NCBI GenBank assembly: GCA_017408535.1
Contig: JAFQUL010000150.1
Coordinates: forward strand, 1-7,040
Direction of reading: 5' to 3'
Length of the DNA stretch: 7,040 bases
Source of the DNA: Clostridia bacterium
Lineage (GTDB): Bacteria > Bacillota > Clostridia > Oscillospirales > CAG-272
Shown: positions 1-5,731 of the stretch, in pieces
Layout: each line of letters begins with the position of its first letter
Position numbering within the stretch: position 1 is the stretch's first letter
Made by a program: the position numbers and the translations under genes
Notes under the pieces: generated by a model
What the model was told of the DNA's origin: nothing
The model's input: the letters and a program-made list of their open reading frames with translations, nothing else
The model's database searches: none

Positions 1-2
1 AA

Positions 3-278
3 TACAGAGTCTCTGAAGCAAGGCAGATGTTTGACGATCTGGGGATATTTGACACCGCCGAGCTGCTTGACCTTCTCAGCCGATGGAAAAGGTGCGAGAA
101 CTGGCAGAAGGAGGGAGGACGGTACATACCCTCACCTGATAAATTCCTTCGGGAGATATACGGATTCCGCCTTATGCCGGAAGAGCACAGCGGCAGCTTT
201 GATACAGACGAATTCTTTGCCGCGGATCTCAGACGGTCATATACCGAGCCTATGAACGGTGAAAGAGACTCGGGATAG
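3..278 (+). CDS. 3' fragment of an unidentified protein, possibly phage-replication-like
   Basis: The reading frame is open from the left edge of the window to a TAG at 276-278, giving at least 91 residues; the first internal ATG is at 27, but no convincing ribosome binding site precedes it, so the gene probably begins outside the window. The visible part is charged and soluble, with no membrane segment. A stretch reading W-x-K-E-G-G-R-Y-I-P-S-P-x-x-F-L resembles the C-terminal 'dGkYIPhPxxWL' motif of phage and mobile-element replication/helix-turn-helix proteins; that similarity is from memory and is only suggestive. It converges with the amidase gene, with three bases between the two stop codons and no terminator in between. 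Function is unknown; a phage or plasmid replication protein C-terminus is the leading guess. Confidence 0.5.
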   Translation, partial: YRVSEARQMFDDLGIFDTAELLDLLSRWKRCENWQKEGGRYIPSPDKFLREIYGFRLMPEEHSGSFDTDEFFAADLRRSYTEPMNGERDSG

Positions 279-281
279 CCT

Positions 282-845
282 CTATACCCCGGTATAATTC
301 TTTATCCCACGATAGATCGCCGAGGCAAACAGCTCCGGCTCATCCCTCATAAGCGCCGCCTCGGAGGGATTTGATATGAACGCAGTCTCAAGAAGAACTG
401 CAGGCATCTGAGTCTTTTTCAGCACGTACAGAGAGGGTCTTGCGAATACACCTCTGTTTCTTATCCCCACTCTGTCAGAGACAGATGCCGTTATCGACCG
501 TGCAAGGGAAGCGGCTGAGCTTGGGATCGAGAATACGTATGCCTCAGTACCGCCTGCAGACGGTGATGCGGCGGCATTTGCGTGGAGACTTATAAAGTAG
601 TCTGCCCCCCATGCGTTTGCCTCATTTACTCTTGCGGCAAGGCTGGAGGCGAGATTTGTCCCCAGCTGTGTGGTGGGTGAGGGTCTTGACAGCCGTACCT
701 CATAGCCTCCGTCCGCTCTCAGAAGCTCTGCCAGCTCAACACCTATCCGATACATAAGATCCTGCTCACGGAGACCGTTCCCCTCAGCTCCTGCGTTGGG
801 GTTTACCGGGTTATGTCCCTGATCCACGTAAATTTTTATTGCCAT
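282..845 (-). CDS. N-acetylmuramoyl-L-alanine amidase (Amidase_3)
   Basis: This 187-residue protein is a single Amidase_3 catalytic domain, a zinc enzyme that cleaves the amide bond between N-acetylmuramic acid and L-alanine of the peptidoglycan stem peptide. The family's zinc and catalytic residues are visible: H11 in DQGHN, E27 in GLREQD, H88 in SLHAN, and the catalytic glutamate E153 in LLETAFISN. There is no signal peptide and no cell-wall-binding domain; the protein starts directly at the first beta strand (MAIKIYVDQGHN). That fits either a phage endolysin-like protein or the stand-alone single-domain amidases common in Clostridia. The ATG has a good ribosome binding site (GAAAGGA, 851-857, spacing 5). 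It lies 27 bases after the lipoprotein gene and is probably cotranscribed with it. The catalytic call is firm; the biological role (autolysin, sporulation or prophage remnant) is open. Confidence 0.93.
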   Translation of the reverse strand: MAIKIYVDQGHNPVNPNAGAEGNGLREQDLMYRIGVELAELLRADGGYEVRLSRPSPTTQLGTNLASSLAARVNEANAWGADYFISLHANAAASPSAGGTEAYVFSIPSSAASLARSITASVSDRVGIRNRGVFARPSLYVLKKTQMPAVLLETAFISNPSEAALMRDEPELFASAIYRGIKNYTGV

Positions 846-872
846 AACTGTCCTTTCTGCCTCTTGGGCGAT

Positions 873-1400
873 TTAACTTGCGATATATTCCTCTGCAGTA
901 AGGGAGAATTCCCGACCGTCAAATACCCCTGATGCTTCTGACACCTTTTCCGTTTTTTTGTCAAGGGTTATGATATACCGTCCTCTCTCATTTTGTGCCT
1001 CGGCCTCAGTGTTGCCGTCAGCGGTGGCTCTTACGGCGGTTATGTTCGTGTCGGAAAGTGAAAACAGCGAGGACAGAAGGCCGCTGGAAAAGGAGTCGGT
1101 GGGTATGGGTATACGTATATCCCCGTAAGAGAGAAAGGTACCATCATGGCCGAACAGCACCTTTACCCCCTTCAGCTCATCTGGGGAGAGAAGCTCTATC
1201 TCCCCTTTACGTACCTCTTCATCGGCCATGGGAGCAAGAGTGACGTGAAGGGTGTTTACCGTATCTCCTACGGTAAGAGTACAGATAAGATCTATATTTC
1301 TGTCCCTTGTGTCAAGTATCGGCCCGCTCTCACCGCTACAGGCGGAAAAGGTTATGACAAGCGACAGAAGAAAAAAGGGTATAAACAGCTTTTTCAGCAC
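873..1400 (-). CDS. predicted lipoprotein of unknown function
   Basis: Started at the GTG at 1398-1400, the product is 175 residues and begins V-L-K-K, then a hydrophobic run, then a lipobox-like F-S-A-C with the modified cysteine at residue 21. This is a typical lipoprotein signal peptide, so the protein should be anchored on the outer face of the membrane. The rest is soluble, beta-rich in appearance, with no motif I recognise. A longer frame begins at an ATG at 1434-1436, but that codon lies inside the stem of the upstream gene's terminator and adds a poor, partly charged leader before the signal peptide, so I chose the GTG; a G-rich stretch (1408-1414 on the complement) could serve as ribosome binding site. 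It sits directly upstream of the amidase gene, which suggests a cell-envelope role, but this is inference. Confidence 0.72.
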   Translation of the reverse strand: MLKKLFIPFFLLSLVITFSACSGESGPILDTRDRNIDLICTLTVGDTVNTLHVTLAPMADEEVRKGEIELLSPDELKGVKVLFGHDGTFLSYGDIRIPIPTDSFSSGLLSSLFSLSDTNITAVRATADGNTEAEAQNERGRYIITLDKKTEKVSEASGVFDGREFSLTAEEYIAS

Positions 1401-1448
1401 AAAAAAGACCCCCCGACTAATGTGTAAGTGACACATTATATGTCGGGG
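1401..1448 (-). terminator. rho-independent terminator of the upstream membrane-protein gene
   Basis: On the plus strand, CCCCGAC-TAATGTGT (1411-1425) pairs with ACACATTA (1431-1438) and GTCGGGG (1442-1448), leaving a five-base loop and a three-base bulge (1439-1441). Read on the minus strand the stem is followed by a run of six T (1401-1406). The polarity fits termination of the gene ending at 1480. The stem also contains a TATAAT on the minus strand (1435-1440), which could act as the -10 of the downstream lipoprotein gene, although no matching -35 is visible. Confidence 0.75.
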
Positions 1449-1479
1449 AGCTAAAAAATATTCCGTTTATGTAGCGGGA

Positions 1480-2073
1480 TCAGAAGCGCATTTCCTTCAT
1501 TACGACAGCGTCGCGGTTGAAGCTTCTCATAACCTTGAGGCAGTGGTTGAACGCCTCGAAGATAAGTACGGAATCCTCGCCCTTCTCATTCTTGAAGAAA
1601 GCACAGTAAGCATCGGGGCTGCCAACGTTGTAGCACTCGATCTTGTTTGCAACCTTATCTGCCTTCTCCTTATACTCACCCTCGTAGGGAGCGATAAGGG
1701 AACAGTCCTTAACTCTGAACTCAGCAAGCTTGGTGGTGATGGAACGGTCAAGATCACGCTTACCGGACTGAGCAAGACGGTTCTTCTTACCCTTAACGAA
1801 GTTAGCGTACATAACACCCTTGTCTACCATGTACTCGAACTCTCTGATGTCGAAGTAGGGCCATACGATAAGCTTAACCAGCTGTGCAATGGTTACGAAT
1901 GCGAAAGCACAAACCAGCGCGATACCGACATGGACGAAGGTAGCAACAAGGAAGAAAAGGATAACGGGAAGAAGCCAGAAGGAGATGAGAACTAATGTTT
2001 TTACTGCTTTTAAGCCGCCTTTGACGACCTGGGGAGTTATCAGCTCCACATAGTTGGGGGAGTCGTTATTCAT
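1480..2073 (-). CDS. membrane protein with two N-terminal helices, unknown function (DUF6106-like)
   Basis: The 197-residue product has two adjacent hydrophobic segments (about residues 24-46 and 49-71, separated by a short turn), then a soluble C-terminal domain of about 120 residues rich in lysine and glutamate. The pattern of two helices followed by an F-E-Y-M-V-D-K-G strand, a basic K-K-N-R segment, 'DCSLIAPYE' and a final 'F-N-H-C-L-K-V-M-R' resembles a Clostridia family I remember as DUF6106; I cannot verify this. Function is unknown. The ATG is preceded by GCGAGG (2081-2086 on the complement, spacing 7) and by a good sigma-A promoter at 2107-2135. The gene is monocistronic, ending just before the terminator at 1401-1448. 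Confidence 0.8.
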   Translation of the reverse strand: MNNDSPNYVELITPQVVKGGLKAVKTLVLISFWLLPVILFFLVATFVHVGIALVCAFAFVTIAQLVKLIVWPYFDIREFEYMVDKGVMYANFVKGKKNRLAQSGKRDLDRSITTKLAEFRVKDCSLIAPYEGEYKEKADKVANKIECYNVGSPDAYCAFFKNEKGEDSVLIFEAFNHCLKVMRSFNRDAVVMKEMRF

Positions 2074-2106
2074 TATAATACCTCGCTTGTGAAATGGTTT
2101 TACAGC

Positions 2107-2135
2107 ATTATATCATACTTTATTTTCAAATTCAA
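2107..2135 (-). promoter_or_regulatory. sigma-A-type promoter for the membrane-protein gene
   Basis: Reading the minus strand, TTGAAT (2130-2135) and TATAAT (2107-2112) are separated by exactly 17 bases. The -10 is a perfect match to consensus and the -35 matches four of six positions. It lies about 34 bases upstream of the ATG at 2073, leaving a short leader with the GCGAGG binding site. Confidence 0.68.
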
Positions 2136-2182
2136 TCTTTTTTCTGTAAAATGGTATCAATTTTTAAAAATAGGGATATTTT

Positions 2183-2211
2183 GTCGGCAGAGCTATTGCC
2201 AATTTGCCGAC
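2183..2211. promoter_or_regulatory. inverted repeat at the ACT-PFL promoter, possible operator
   Basis: GTCGGCA (2183-2189) and TGCCGAC (2205-2211) form a perfect 7-base inverted repeat with 15 bases between them. The -35 hexamer of the ACT-gene promoter lies between the arms, and the right arm is in the promoter spacer. Between them is a second small dyad, ATTG-C-CAAT. The placement is what is expected of a repressor or activator site; the regulator is unknown. Confidence 0.42.
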
Positions 2212-2224
2212 TTTGTTATATAAT
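2196..2224 (+). promoter_or_regulatory. sigma-A-type promoter for the ACT-PFL operon
   Basis: TTGCCA (2196-2201) and TATAAT (2219-2224) are separated by 17 bases, giving a five-of-six -35 and a perfect -10. Transcription should start near 2231, giving a leader of about 50 bases that contains a small GGGG-ATCAT-CCCC hairpin (2235-2247) before the ribosome binding site. Confidence 0.72.
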
Positions 2225-2279
2225 TATCATATAAGGGGATCATCCCCGAAGAGGTAAATAAAGGAAAAGGATTTTTATT

Positions 2280-2549
2280 ATGAAAGCAGTTATCACCGTT
2301 ACCGGTAAGGACACCACGGGTATTATAGCAAAGGTCAGCACTAAGTGCTCAGAGCTTGGCGGAAATATAGTAGATATCTCACAGAGCGTTATGAGAGAGT
2401 ATTTTGCGATGATGATGCTGGTTGAGATAGACAATCTTACTATGTCATTCTCCGAGTTCGTTGACGAGATGAACCGTCTGGGGGACGAGGCAGGCCTTGA
2501 TATCCACACCATGCACGAGGATATCTTCAATACCATGCACAAGATCTGA
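2280..2549 (+). CDS. ACT domain-containing protein (UPF0237 type)
   Basis: The 89-residue protein is essentially one ACT domain, a small beta-alpha fold that binds amino acids or other small ligands and usually acts as a regulatory module. It starts MKAVITVTGKDTTGIIAKVS, typical of the stand-alone GcvR-like/UPF0237 group, and shows the G-G-N-I-V-D turn (about residues 27-32) between the first helix and second strand, where ACT ligands often bind. There is no catalytic domain and no membrane segment, so it should be cytosolic. The ribosome binding site is strong (AAGGAAAAGG, 2261-2270). The next gene, UPF0210, begins 24 bases after its stop; this pairing recurs widely in Firmicutes, which suggests the ACT protein senses a ligand for, or works with, the UPF0210 protein. 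The ligand is unknown. Confidence 0.92.
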   Translation: MKAVITVTGKDTTGIIAKVSTKCSELGGNIVDISQSVMREYFAMMMLVEIDNLTMSFSEFVDEMNRLGDEAGLDIHTMHEDIFNTMHKI

Positions 2550-2573
2550 TCGGAGAAGGGACATTTTACTGAA

Positions 2574-3932
2574 ATGATCAATACCAAGGATATACTTGAA
2601 ACAATAAATATGATACGTGAGGAGAACCTGGATATCAGAACGATAACCATGGGTATCTCCCTCTTTGACTGTGTTTCAGAGGACGAGAACCGCCTCTGCG
2701 ACAAAATATACGACAAGATAACCCGTACTGCGGAAAATCTGGTAAAGGTCGGCTGTGACATTGAGAAGGAATACGGTGTGCCGATAGTCAACAAGAGAGT
2801 GTCTGTCACCCCCATATCCCTTATCGGCGGCGCCCTTTCCCCCGACGGGTTTATCCGTGCGGCAAAGGCACTTGACCGTGCCGCAAAGACTCTCGGCATC
2901 AACTTTATCGGTGGATTCGGTGCACTGGTACATAAGGGTGCGACAAGGGCGGACAGCAACCTTATCTCGGTTATTCCCGAGGCGCTTGCCGAGACGGATT
3001 TCGTCTGCTCATCGGTAAACGTTGCCACCACCAAGGCGGGTATCAATATGGATGCCGTTGCCGAGATGGGACGCACGGTAAAGAGAGCAGCTCTCCTTAC
3101 CAAGGATAAGAACTCTATCGGCTGCGCCAAGTTCGTGGTATTTGCAAACGTGCCGGAGGATAACCCCTTTATGGCAGGTGCATTCCACGGTGTGGGCGAG
3201 CCGGATGCTGTGGTCAGCGTCGGTGTTTCCGGCCCCGGCGTCGTTTCCTCCGCTATTGCCCGGGGCGGCGACTGTGATTTCAGCCACCTTGCGGATATTA
3301 TAAAGAAGACCGCATTCAAGATCACCCGTGTGGGTCAGCTTGTTGCCTTTGAGGCATCGAGACGTCTCGGCGTGCCCTTCGGTATAGTTGACCTGTCTCT
3401 TGCACCTACCCCCGCTATCGGCGACTCTGTTGCCCATATCCTGGAGGAGATGGGTCTTGAGGTCTGCGGTGCTCACGGTACCACCGCCGCTCTTGCTCTG
3501 CTTAATGACGCTGTCAAGAAGGGCGGAGTTATGGCATCCTCCCACGTTGGCGGTCTGTCCGGTGCTTTTATCCCCGTTTCCGAGGATGCCGGTATGATCT
3601 CCGCAGTTGAGAGAGGAGCACTTTCTATTGAGAAGCTTGAGGCTATGACCGCTGTGTGCTCTGTAGGCCTTGATATGATAGTCATTGACGGTGATACCCC
3701 CGCCGACGTTATCAGTGCCATAATCGCCGACGAGATATCCATCGGTGTAGCTAATACCAAGACCACCGCCGTCCGTGTTATCCCTGCCTACGGCAAGCAC
3801 CCCGGTGACGTTGTTGACTTCGGCGGTCTGCTCGGTTATGCTCCCGTTATCAAGCTCAACGAATATTCTCCCTCGAAATTCATCGCCCGCGGCGGCCGTA
3901 TCCCCGCACCGATACACAGTCTTAAAAACTGA
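2574..3932 (+). CDS. UPF0210/DUF711 'PFL family' protein
   Basis: The 452-residue length and sequence match the UPF0210 (DUF711) family, called PFL family because its fold resembles pyruvate formate-lyase; the biochemical function is not established. Recognisable blocks are the N-terminal D-I-L-E-T-I-x-M-I, R-T-I-T-M-G-I-S-L (about 22-30), V-P-I-V-N-K-R-V-S-V-T-P (69-80), I-N-F-I-G-G-F-G-A-L-V-H-K-G (109-122), N-P-F-M-A-G-A-F-H-G-V-G-E (197-209), the glycine-rich V-S-V-G-V-S-G-P-G-V-V (214-224), and a C-terminal D-F-G-G-L-L-G-Y-A-P-V. No signal peptide or membrane helix is seen. The ATG at 2574 follows GGAGAAGGG (2552-2560), a somewhat long 13-base spacing. It is the second gene of the ACT operon and is closed by a strong terminator. 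The gene looks intact. Family assignment is firm; any enzymatic claim would be a guess. Confidence 0.93.
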   Translation: MINTKDILETINMIREENLDIRTITMGISLFDCVSEDENRLCDKIYDKITRTAENLVKVGCDIEKEYGVPIVNKRVSVTPISLIGGALSPDGFIRAAKALDRAAKTLGINFIGGFGALVHKGATRADSNLISVIPEALAETDFVCSSVNVATTKAGINMDAVAEMGRTVKRAALLTKDKNSIGCAKFVVFANVPEDNPFMAGAFHGVGEPDAVVSVGVSGPGVVSSAIARGGDCDFSHLADIIKKTAFKITRVGQLVAFEASRRLGVPFGIVDLSLAPTPAIGDSVAHILEEMGLEVCGAHGTTAALALLNDAVKKGGVMASSHVGGLSGAFIPVSEDAGMISAVERGALSIEKLEAMTAVCSVGLDMIVIDGDTPADVISAIIADEISIGVANTKTTAVRVIPAYGKHPGDVVDFGGLLGYAPVIKLNEYSPSKFIARGGRIPAPIHSLKN

Positions 3933-3940
3933 CAATAGAG

Positions 3941-3967
3941 AAAAGGCAGACGCAGGTCTGCCTTTTT
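3941..3967 (+). terminator. rho-independent terminator of the ACT-PFL operon
   Basis: GGCAGAC (3945-3951) pairs with GTCTGCC (3956-3962) around a GCAG loop, flanked by AAAA before and TTTTT after (3963-3967), nine bases downstream of the stop codon. The A and T runs extend the stem and make it usable on both strands. Confidence 0.9.
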
Positions 3968-3998
3968 CGGTTATTCCGTTGTAGATAAAACACAAGCA

Positions 3999-4020
3999 TC
4001 ACATGGTGAGACCAATGTGA
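3999..4020. repeat. imperfect palindrome abutting the RAYT stop codon
   Basis: TCACATGGT (3999-4007) pairs with ACCAATGTGA (4011-4020) across a GAG loop with a single bulged base. It lies immediately after the transposase stop on the minus strand. There is no strong T run beyond it, so it is at best a weak terminator or transcript-end structure; it could also mark the left boundary of the RAYT unit. Confidence 0.4.
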
Positions 4021-4539
4021 CTATTCTTCTGTGTAGAAGTAATCATATTGCCATTTGATAGGGTTTTCATAGACGTATTTCGATATTGTTTCGTAATCGG
4101 TTTTGTCACGTATAACGTGATCGTGAAATGATCTTTGCCAAATAGACTCACCGACCTTTTTAGACACATGACGTTTCATCTGACCAACCGCCGTCAAAAT
4201 GCTCGTAGGGGAGGATATTATCCTCCCGTTATCATATGGAATGAGTAATATCATATGAACGTGATTTGGCATAACAACATATTGTAATAATTCAATGTGT
4301 GGATAATGTTTGGGAATTGCATTAATTGCTTCTTCTGTAATTTTTCCATATGTCGATAATCGTACACTATCAGGCGGGAGGATGCTATCCTCCTTTGCGA
4401 AGTTGAGTTGGCTTTTATCCCAAAATATATTTTTTCTATCTTTCGTACATACCGTTATGAAATATGCACCGCTTGAGGCATAGTCGTAACCTTTCAATCG
4501 GTTTTGTTTTCGTTTTGGCAATTCTTTTTTATTATACAT
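4021..4539 (-). CDS. REP-associated tyrosine transposase (RAYT, Y1/HUH family)
   Basis: A 172-residue single-domain HUH endonuclease related to IS200/IS605 TnpA. Visible signatures are S-G-A-Y-F-I-T-V-C-T (residues 23-32), the HUH-type pair H93-V-H95 in M-P-N-H-V-H-M-I, and a C-terminal W-Q-R-S-F-H-D-H-V-I-R-x-x-x-D-Y block whose Y149 is the likely nucleophile, followed by Y-V-Y-E-N-P. Such enzymes nick single-stranded DNA at GTAG-headed hairpins (REP sequences). I chose the ATG at 4537-4539, because AGGTGA (4544-4549 on the complement) lies five bases upstream as ribosome binding site; a GTG at 4546-4548 that would add three residues lies inside that site. Two REP-like palindromes fall inside the coding sequence, encoding N-G-R-I-I-S-S-P-T (about 104-112) and E-D-S-I-L-P-P (about 50-56), both in apparent loops between conserved blocks. 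The frame is intact, so the enzyme may be active. It could be a domesticated RAYT rather than a free insertion sequence, since no flanking IS ends are evident. Confidence 0.9.
   Translation of the reverse strand: MYNKKELPKRKQNRLKGYDYASSGAYFITVCTKDRKNIFWDKSQLNFAKEDSILPPDSVRLSTYGKITEEAINAIPKHYPHIELLQYVVMPNHVHMILLIPYDNGRIISSPTSILTAVGQMKRHVSKKVGESIWQRSFHDHVIRDKTDYETISKYVYENPIKWQYDYFYTEE
4205..4227 (+). repeat. GTAG-headed REP-like palindrome inside the RAYT gene
   Basis: GTAG (4205-4208) is immediately followed by the 19-base perfect palindrome GGGAGGATA-T-TATCCTCCC (4209-4227). The same 23 bases occur in reverse orientation at 4671-4693. The layout of GTAG plus hairpin is that of REP elements recognised by RAYT enzymes in enterobacteria. 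Confidence 0.8.
4377..4393. repeat. second REP-like palindrome in the RAYT gene, without GTAG
   Basis: GGAGGAT (4377-4383) and ATCCTCC (4387-4393) surround a GCT centre. The centre matches the palindrome at 4850-4866 rather than the one at 4209-4227. No GTAG/CTAC abuts either side (GGCG before, TTTG after), so it appears to be a decayed or convergent copy. Confidence 0.6.
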
Positions 4540-4555
4540 AATCGTCACCTACATC

Positions 4556-4584
4556 ATTATAATACGAATCGGTAGAGAATACAA
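4556..4584 (-). promoter_or_regulatory. possible promoter of the RAYT gene
   Basis: On the minus strand, TTGTAT (4579-4584) and a perfect TATAAT (4556-4561) are 17 bases apart. The -35 is weak (three of six). The predicted start would fall very close to the ribosome binding site, leaving a leader of only about a dozen bases, so expression is probably low or the true promoter differs. The site lies in the divergent flank just beyond repeat R1. Confidence 0.4.
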
Positions 4585-4592
4585 TCATATTT

Positions 4593-4693
4593 GCCGAATT
4601 TCGTTGGTGTATATGTATGGGATTCTATCAGCCTCCCGTTTGTCACGCGCGGTTTCGGGAAAATGGTTGCGGGAGGATAATATCCTCCCCTAC
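4593..4693. repeat. repeat R1 (101 bp) upstream of the RAYT gene
   Basis: This segment matches 4771-4871 with six mismatches in 101 positions and no gaps. It contains CCTCCCG (4632-4638) that can pair with CGGGAGG (4670-4676), and then a GTAG-headed palindrome on the minus strand (palindrome 4671-4689, CTAC 4690-4693). The GGGAGG arm can therefore pair either forwards or backwards, like a BIME made of adjoining REP units. A more diverged stretch of similarity (about 35 bases, one gap) continues to the left of both copies. The 340-base interval 4549-4888 holds no convincing gene, only R1, R2 and a 77-base spacer. Confidence 0.9.
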
Positions 4694-4770
4694 GGAGTTG
4701 GTATGAATATCCATTCTCGCCGTACAGTAATCATTCCAATATAAAAATCGGCAGAAAGGATAATCCATCT

Positions 4771-4871
4771 GCTGAATTTCGCCGGTGTATATGTATGGGA
4801 TTCTATCAGCCTCCCGTTTGTCACGCGCGGTTTCGGGAAAATGGTTGCGGGAGGATGCTATCATCCCCTAC
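4771..4871. repeat. repeat R2 (101 bp), second copy
   Basis: Same structure and orientation as R1, offset by 178 bases. Four of the six differences fall at the left end or the palindrome centre (AA changed to GC), and one breaks the palindrome (C to A at 4863). The GTAG head (CTAC at 4868-4871) is intact. It ends 17 bases before the stop codon of the dehydrogenase gene, so its hairpin would form the 3' end region of that transcript. Confidence 0.9.
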
Positions 4872-4888
4872 TGCGTATCGTTATTCTT

Positions 4889-5605
4889 CTACAGCGCAAA
4901 TCCGCCGTCGGCGGTGATAGTCTGGCCGGTGATGAAGGATGCCTTGTCGGAAGCGAGGAATACCATCAGTTCTGCGATCTCCTCGGGTGTGCCGATGCGG
5001 CCGAGAGGTGTATCGGCGGAAAGGGCCGCCATATCCTCCTTTGAATAACCGGAGTTCATATCGGTGTCAATGACACCGGGGGCGATGCAGTTTACCCTTA
5101 TACCGGAGGGGCCTACCTCTTTGGCAAGGGCACGGGTCATACCGATGACAGATGCCTTTGCGGCGGAATATGCCACCTCACAGGATGCACCGACTACTCC
5201 CCACATAGAGGATACGTTTATAATGACCCCGGATTTTTTTCTAACCATTGAGGGGAGCACCGCTCTTACCGTGTATATGGGTCCGAGAGCGTTGACGGAG
5301 AACAGCTCACTGAGCTCACCGTCCGTCATATCTGTGACAAGACCGGAGCGGGAGATGCCGGCATTGTTTATCAGCACGTCTGTTGCACCGAAGAGTCCCT
5401 CTGCCGAGAGGACCGCCTCTTTTACCGCCGTGGGGTCGGCGGCATCCGCGCAGATGGCGAGAGCACCTGTCTCAAGAGAGAGGGCTCTTGCCGCATCCGG
5501 AGACGATTTATAGGTAAAGGTCACGTTCATGCCGAGAGCGGCGAAGGCTCTGACTGCGGCGGCACCGATACCCCGTGAGCCGCCGGTAATAAATACGTTT
5601 TTCAT
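4889..5605 (-). CDS. short-chain dehydrogenase/reductase, FabG-like
   Basis: The 238-residue product is a classical SDR with a Rossmann fold. It has the NAD(P)-binding T-G-G-S-R-G-I-G (7-14), the N-N-A-G motif (80-83), and a complete catalytic tetrad N105, S133, Y146 and K150 (Y-S-A-A-K), plus the C-terminal A-D-G-G turn. Similarity is greatest to 3-oxoacyl-ACP reductase, which uses NADPH to reduce the beta-keto group in fatty acid elongation, but no other fatty acid gene is nearby and many FabG-like SDRs act on other substrates. I chose the ATG at 5603-5605, since it places the first beta strand (K-N-V-F-I-T-G-G) at the N-terminus as usual; an in-frame TTG at 5680 would add 25 unrelated residues. 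The ribosome binding site is weak (GGACGGA about 11 bases upstream). It appears monocistronic and divergent from the lipid kinase gene. Confidence 0.9.
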   Translation of the reverse strand: MKNVFITGGSRGIGAAAVRAFAALGMNVTFTYKSSPDAARALSLETGALAICADAADPTAVKEAVLSAEGLFGATDVLINNAGISRSGLVTDMTDGELSELFSVNALGPIYTVRAVLPSMVRKKSGVIINVSSMWGVVGASCEVAYSAAKASVIGMTRALAKEVGPSGIRVNCIAPGVIDTDMNSGYSKEDMAALSADTPLGRIGTPEEIAELMVFLASDKASFITGQTITADGGFAL

Positions 5606-5731
5606 AATATATATTTTCCGTCCGTTTCGTATAAATAGATCAGAATGATACCGATAATAGTTTACCACGGTTTTCTTCAATATGCAATAATAATGTGTAA
5701 CGTCAGTTTATGATAAAAAGGGGGTTACTGT

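Noticed and set aside
283..296. TATACC-CC-GGTATA palindrome at the amidase stop codon
   Set aside because: Short, no T run, and overlaps coding sequence; too weak to call a terminator or operator.
1434..1436. ATG as start of the lipoprotein gene
   Set aside because: It is inside the terminator stem and adds twelve residues before a normal signal peptide; the GTG at 1400 gives a standard K-K-hydrophobic-lipobox N-terminus.
2240..3325. A 361-codon minus-strand open frame opposite the ACT and PFL genes
   Set aside because: It is serine/isoleucine-rich with no domain, and antisense to two well-supported family genes; it is a shadow of their codon usage.
3009..3995. A 328-codon minus-strand open frame opposite the PFL gene
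   Set aside because: Glycine/aspartate-rich low-similarity translation running through the terminator; antisense shadow.
4643..4864. A 73-codon minus-strand open frame across R1, the spacer and R2
   Set aside because: It lies entirely within repeat DNA, has no ribosome binding site, and its ends are set by the repeated palindromes; the peptide R-N-x-F-S/P simply translates the repeat.
5678..5680. TTG as start of the dehydrogenase gene
   Set aside because: It adds 25 residues unlike any SDR N-terminus; the ATG at 5605 places the first beta strand correctly.
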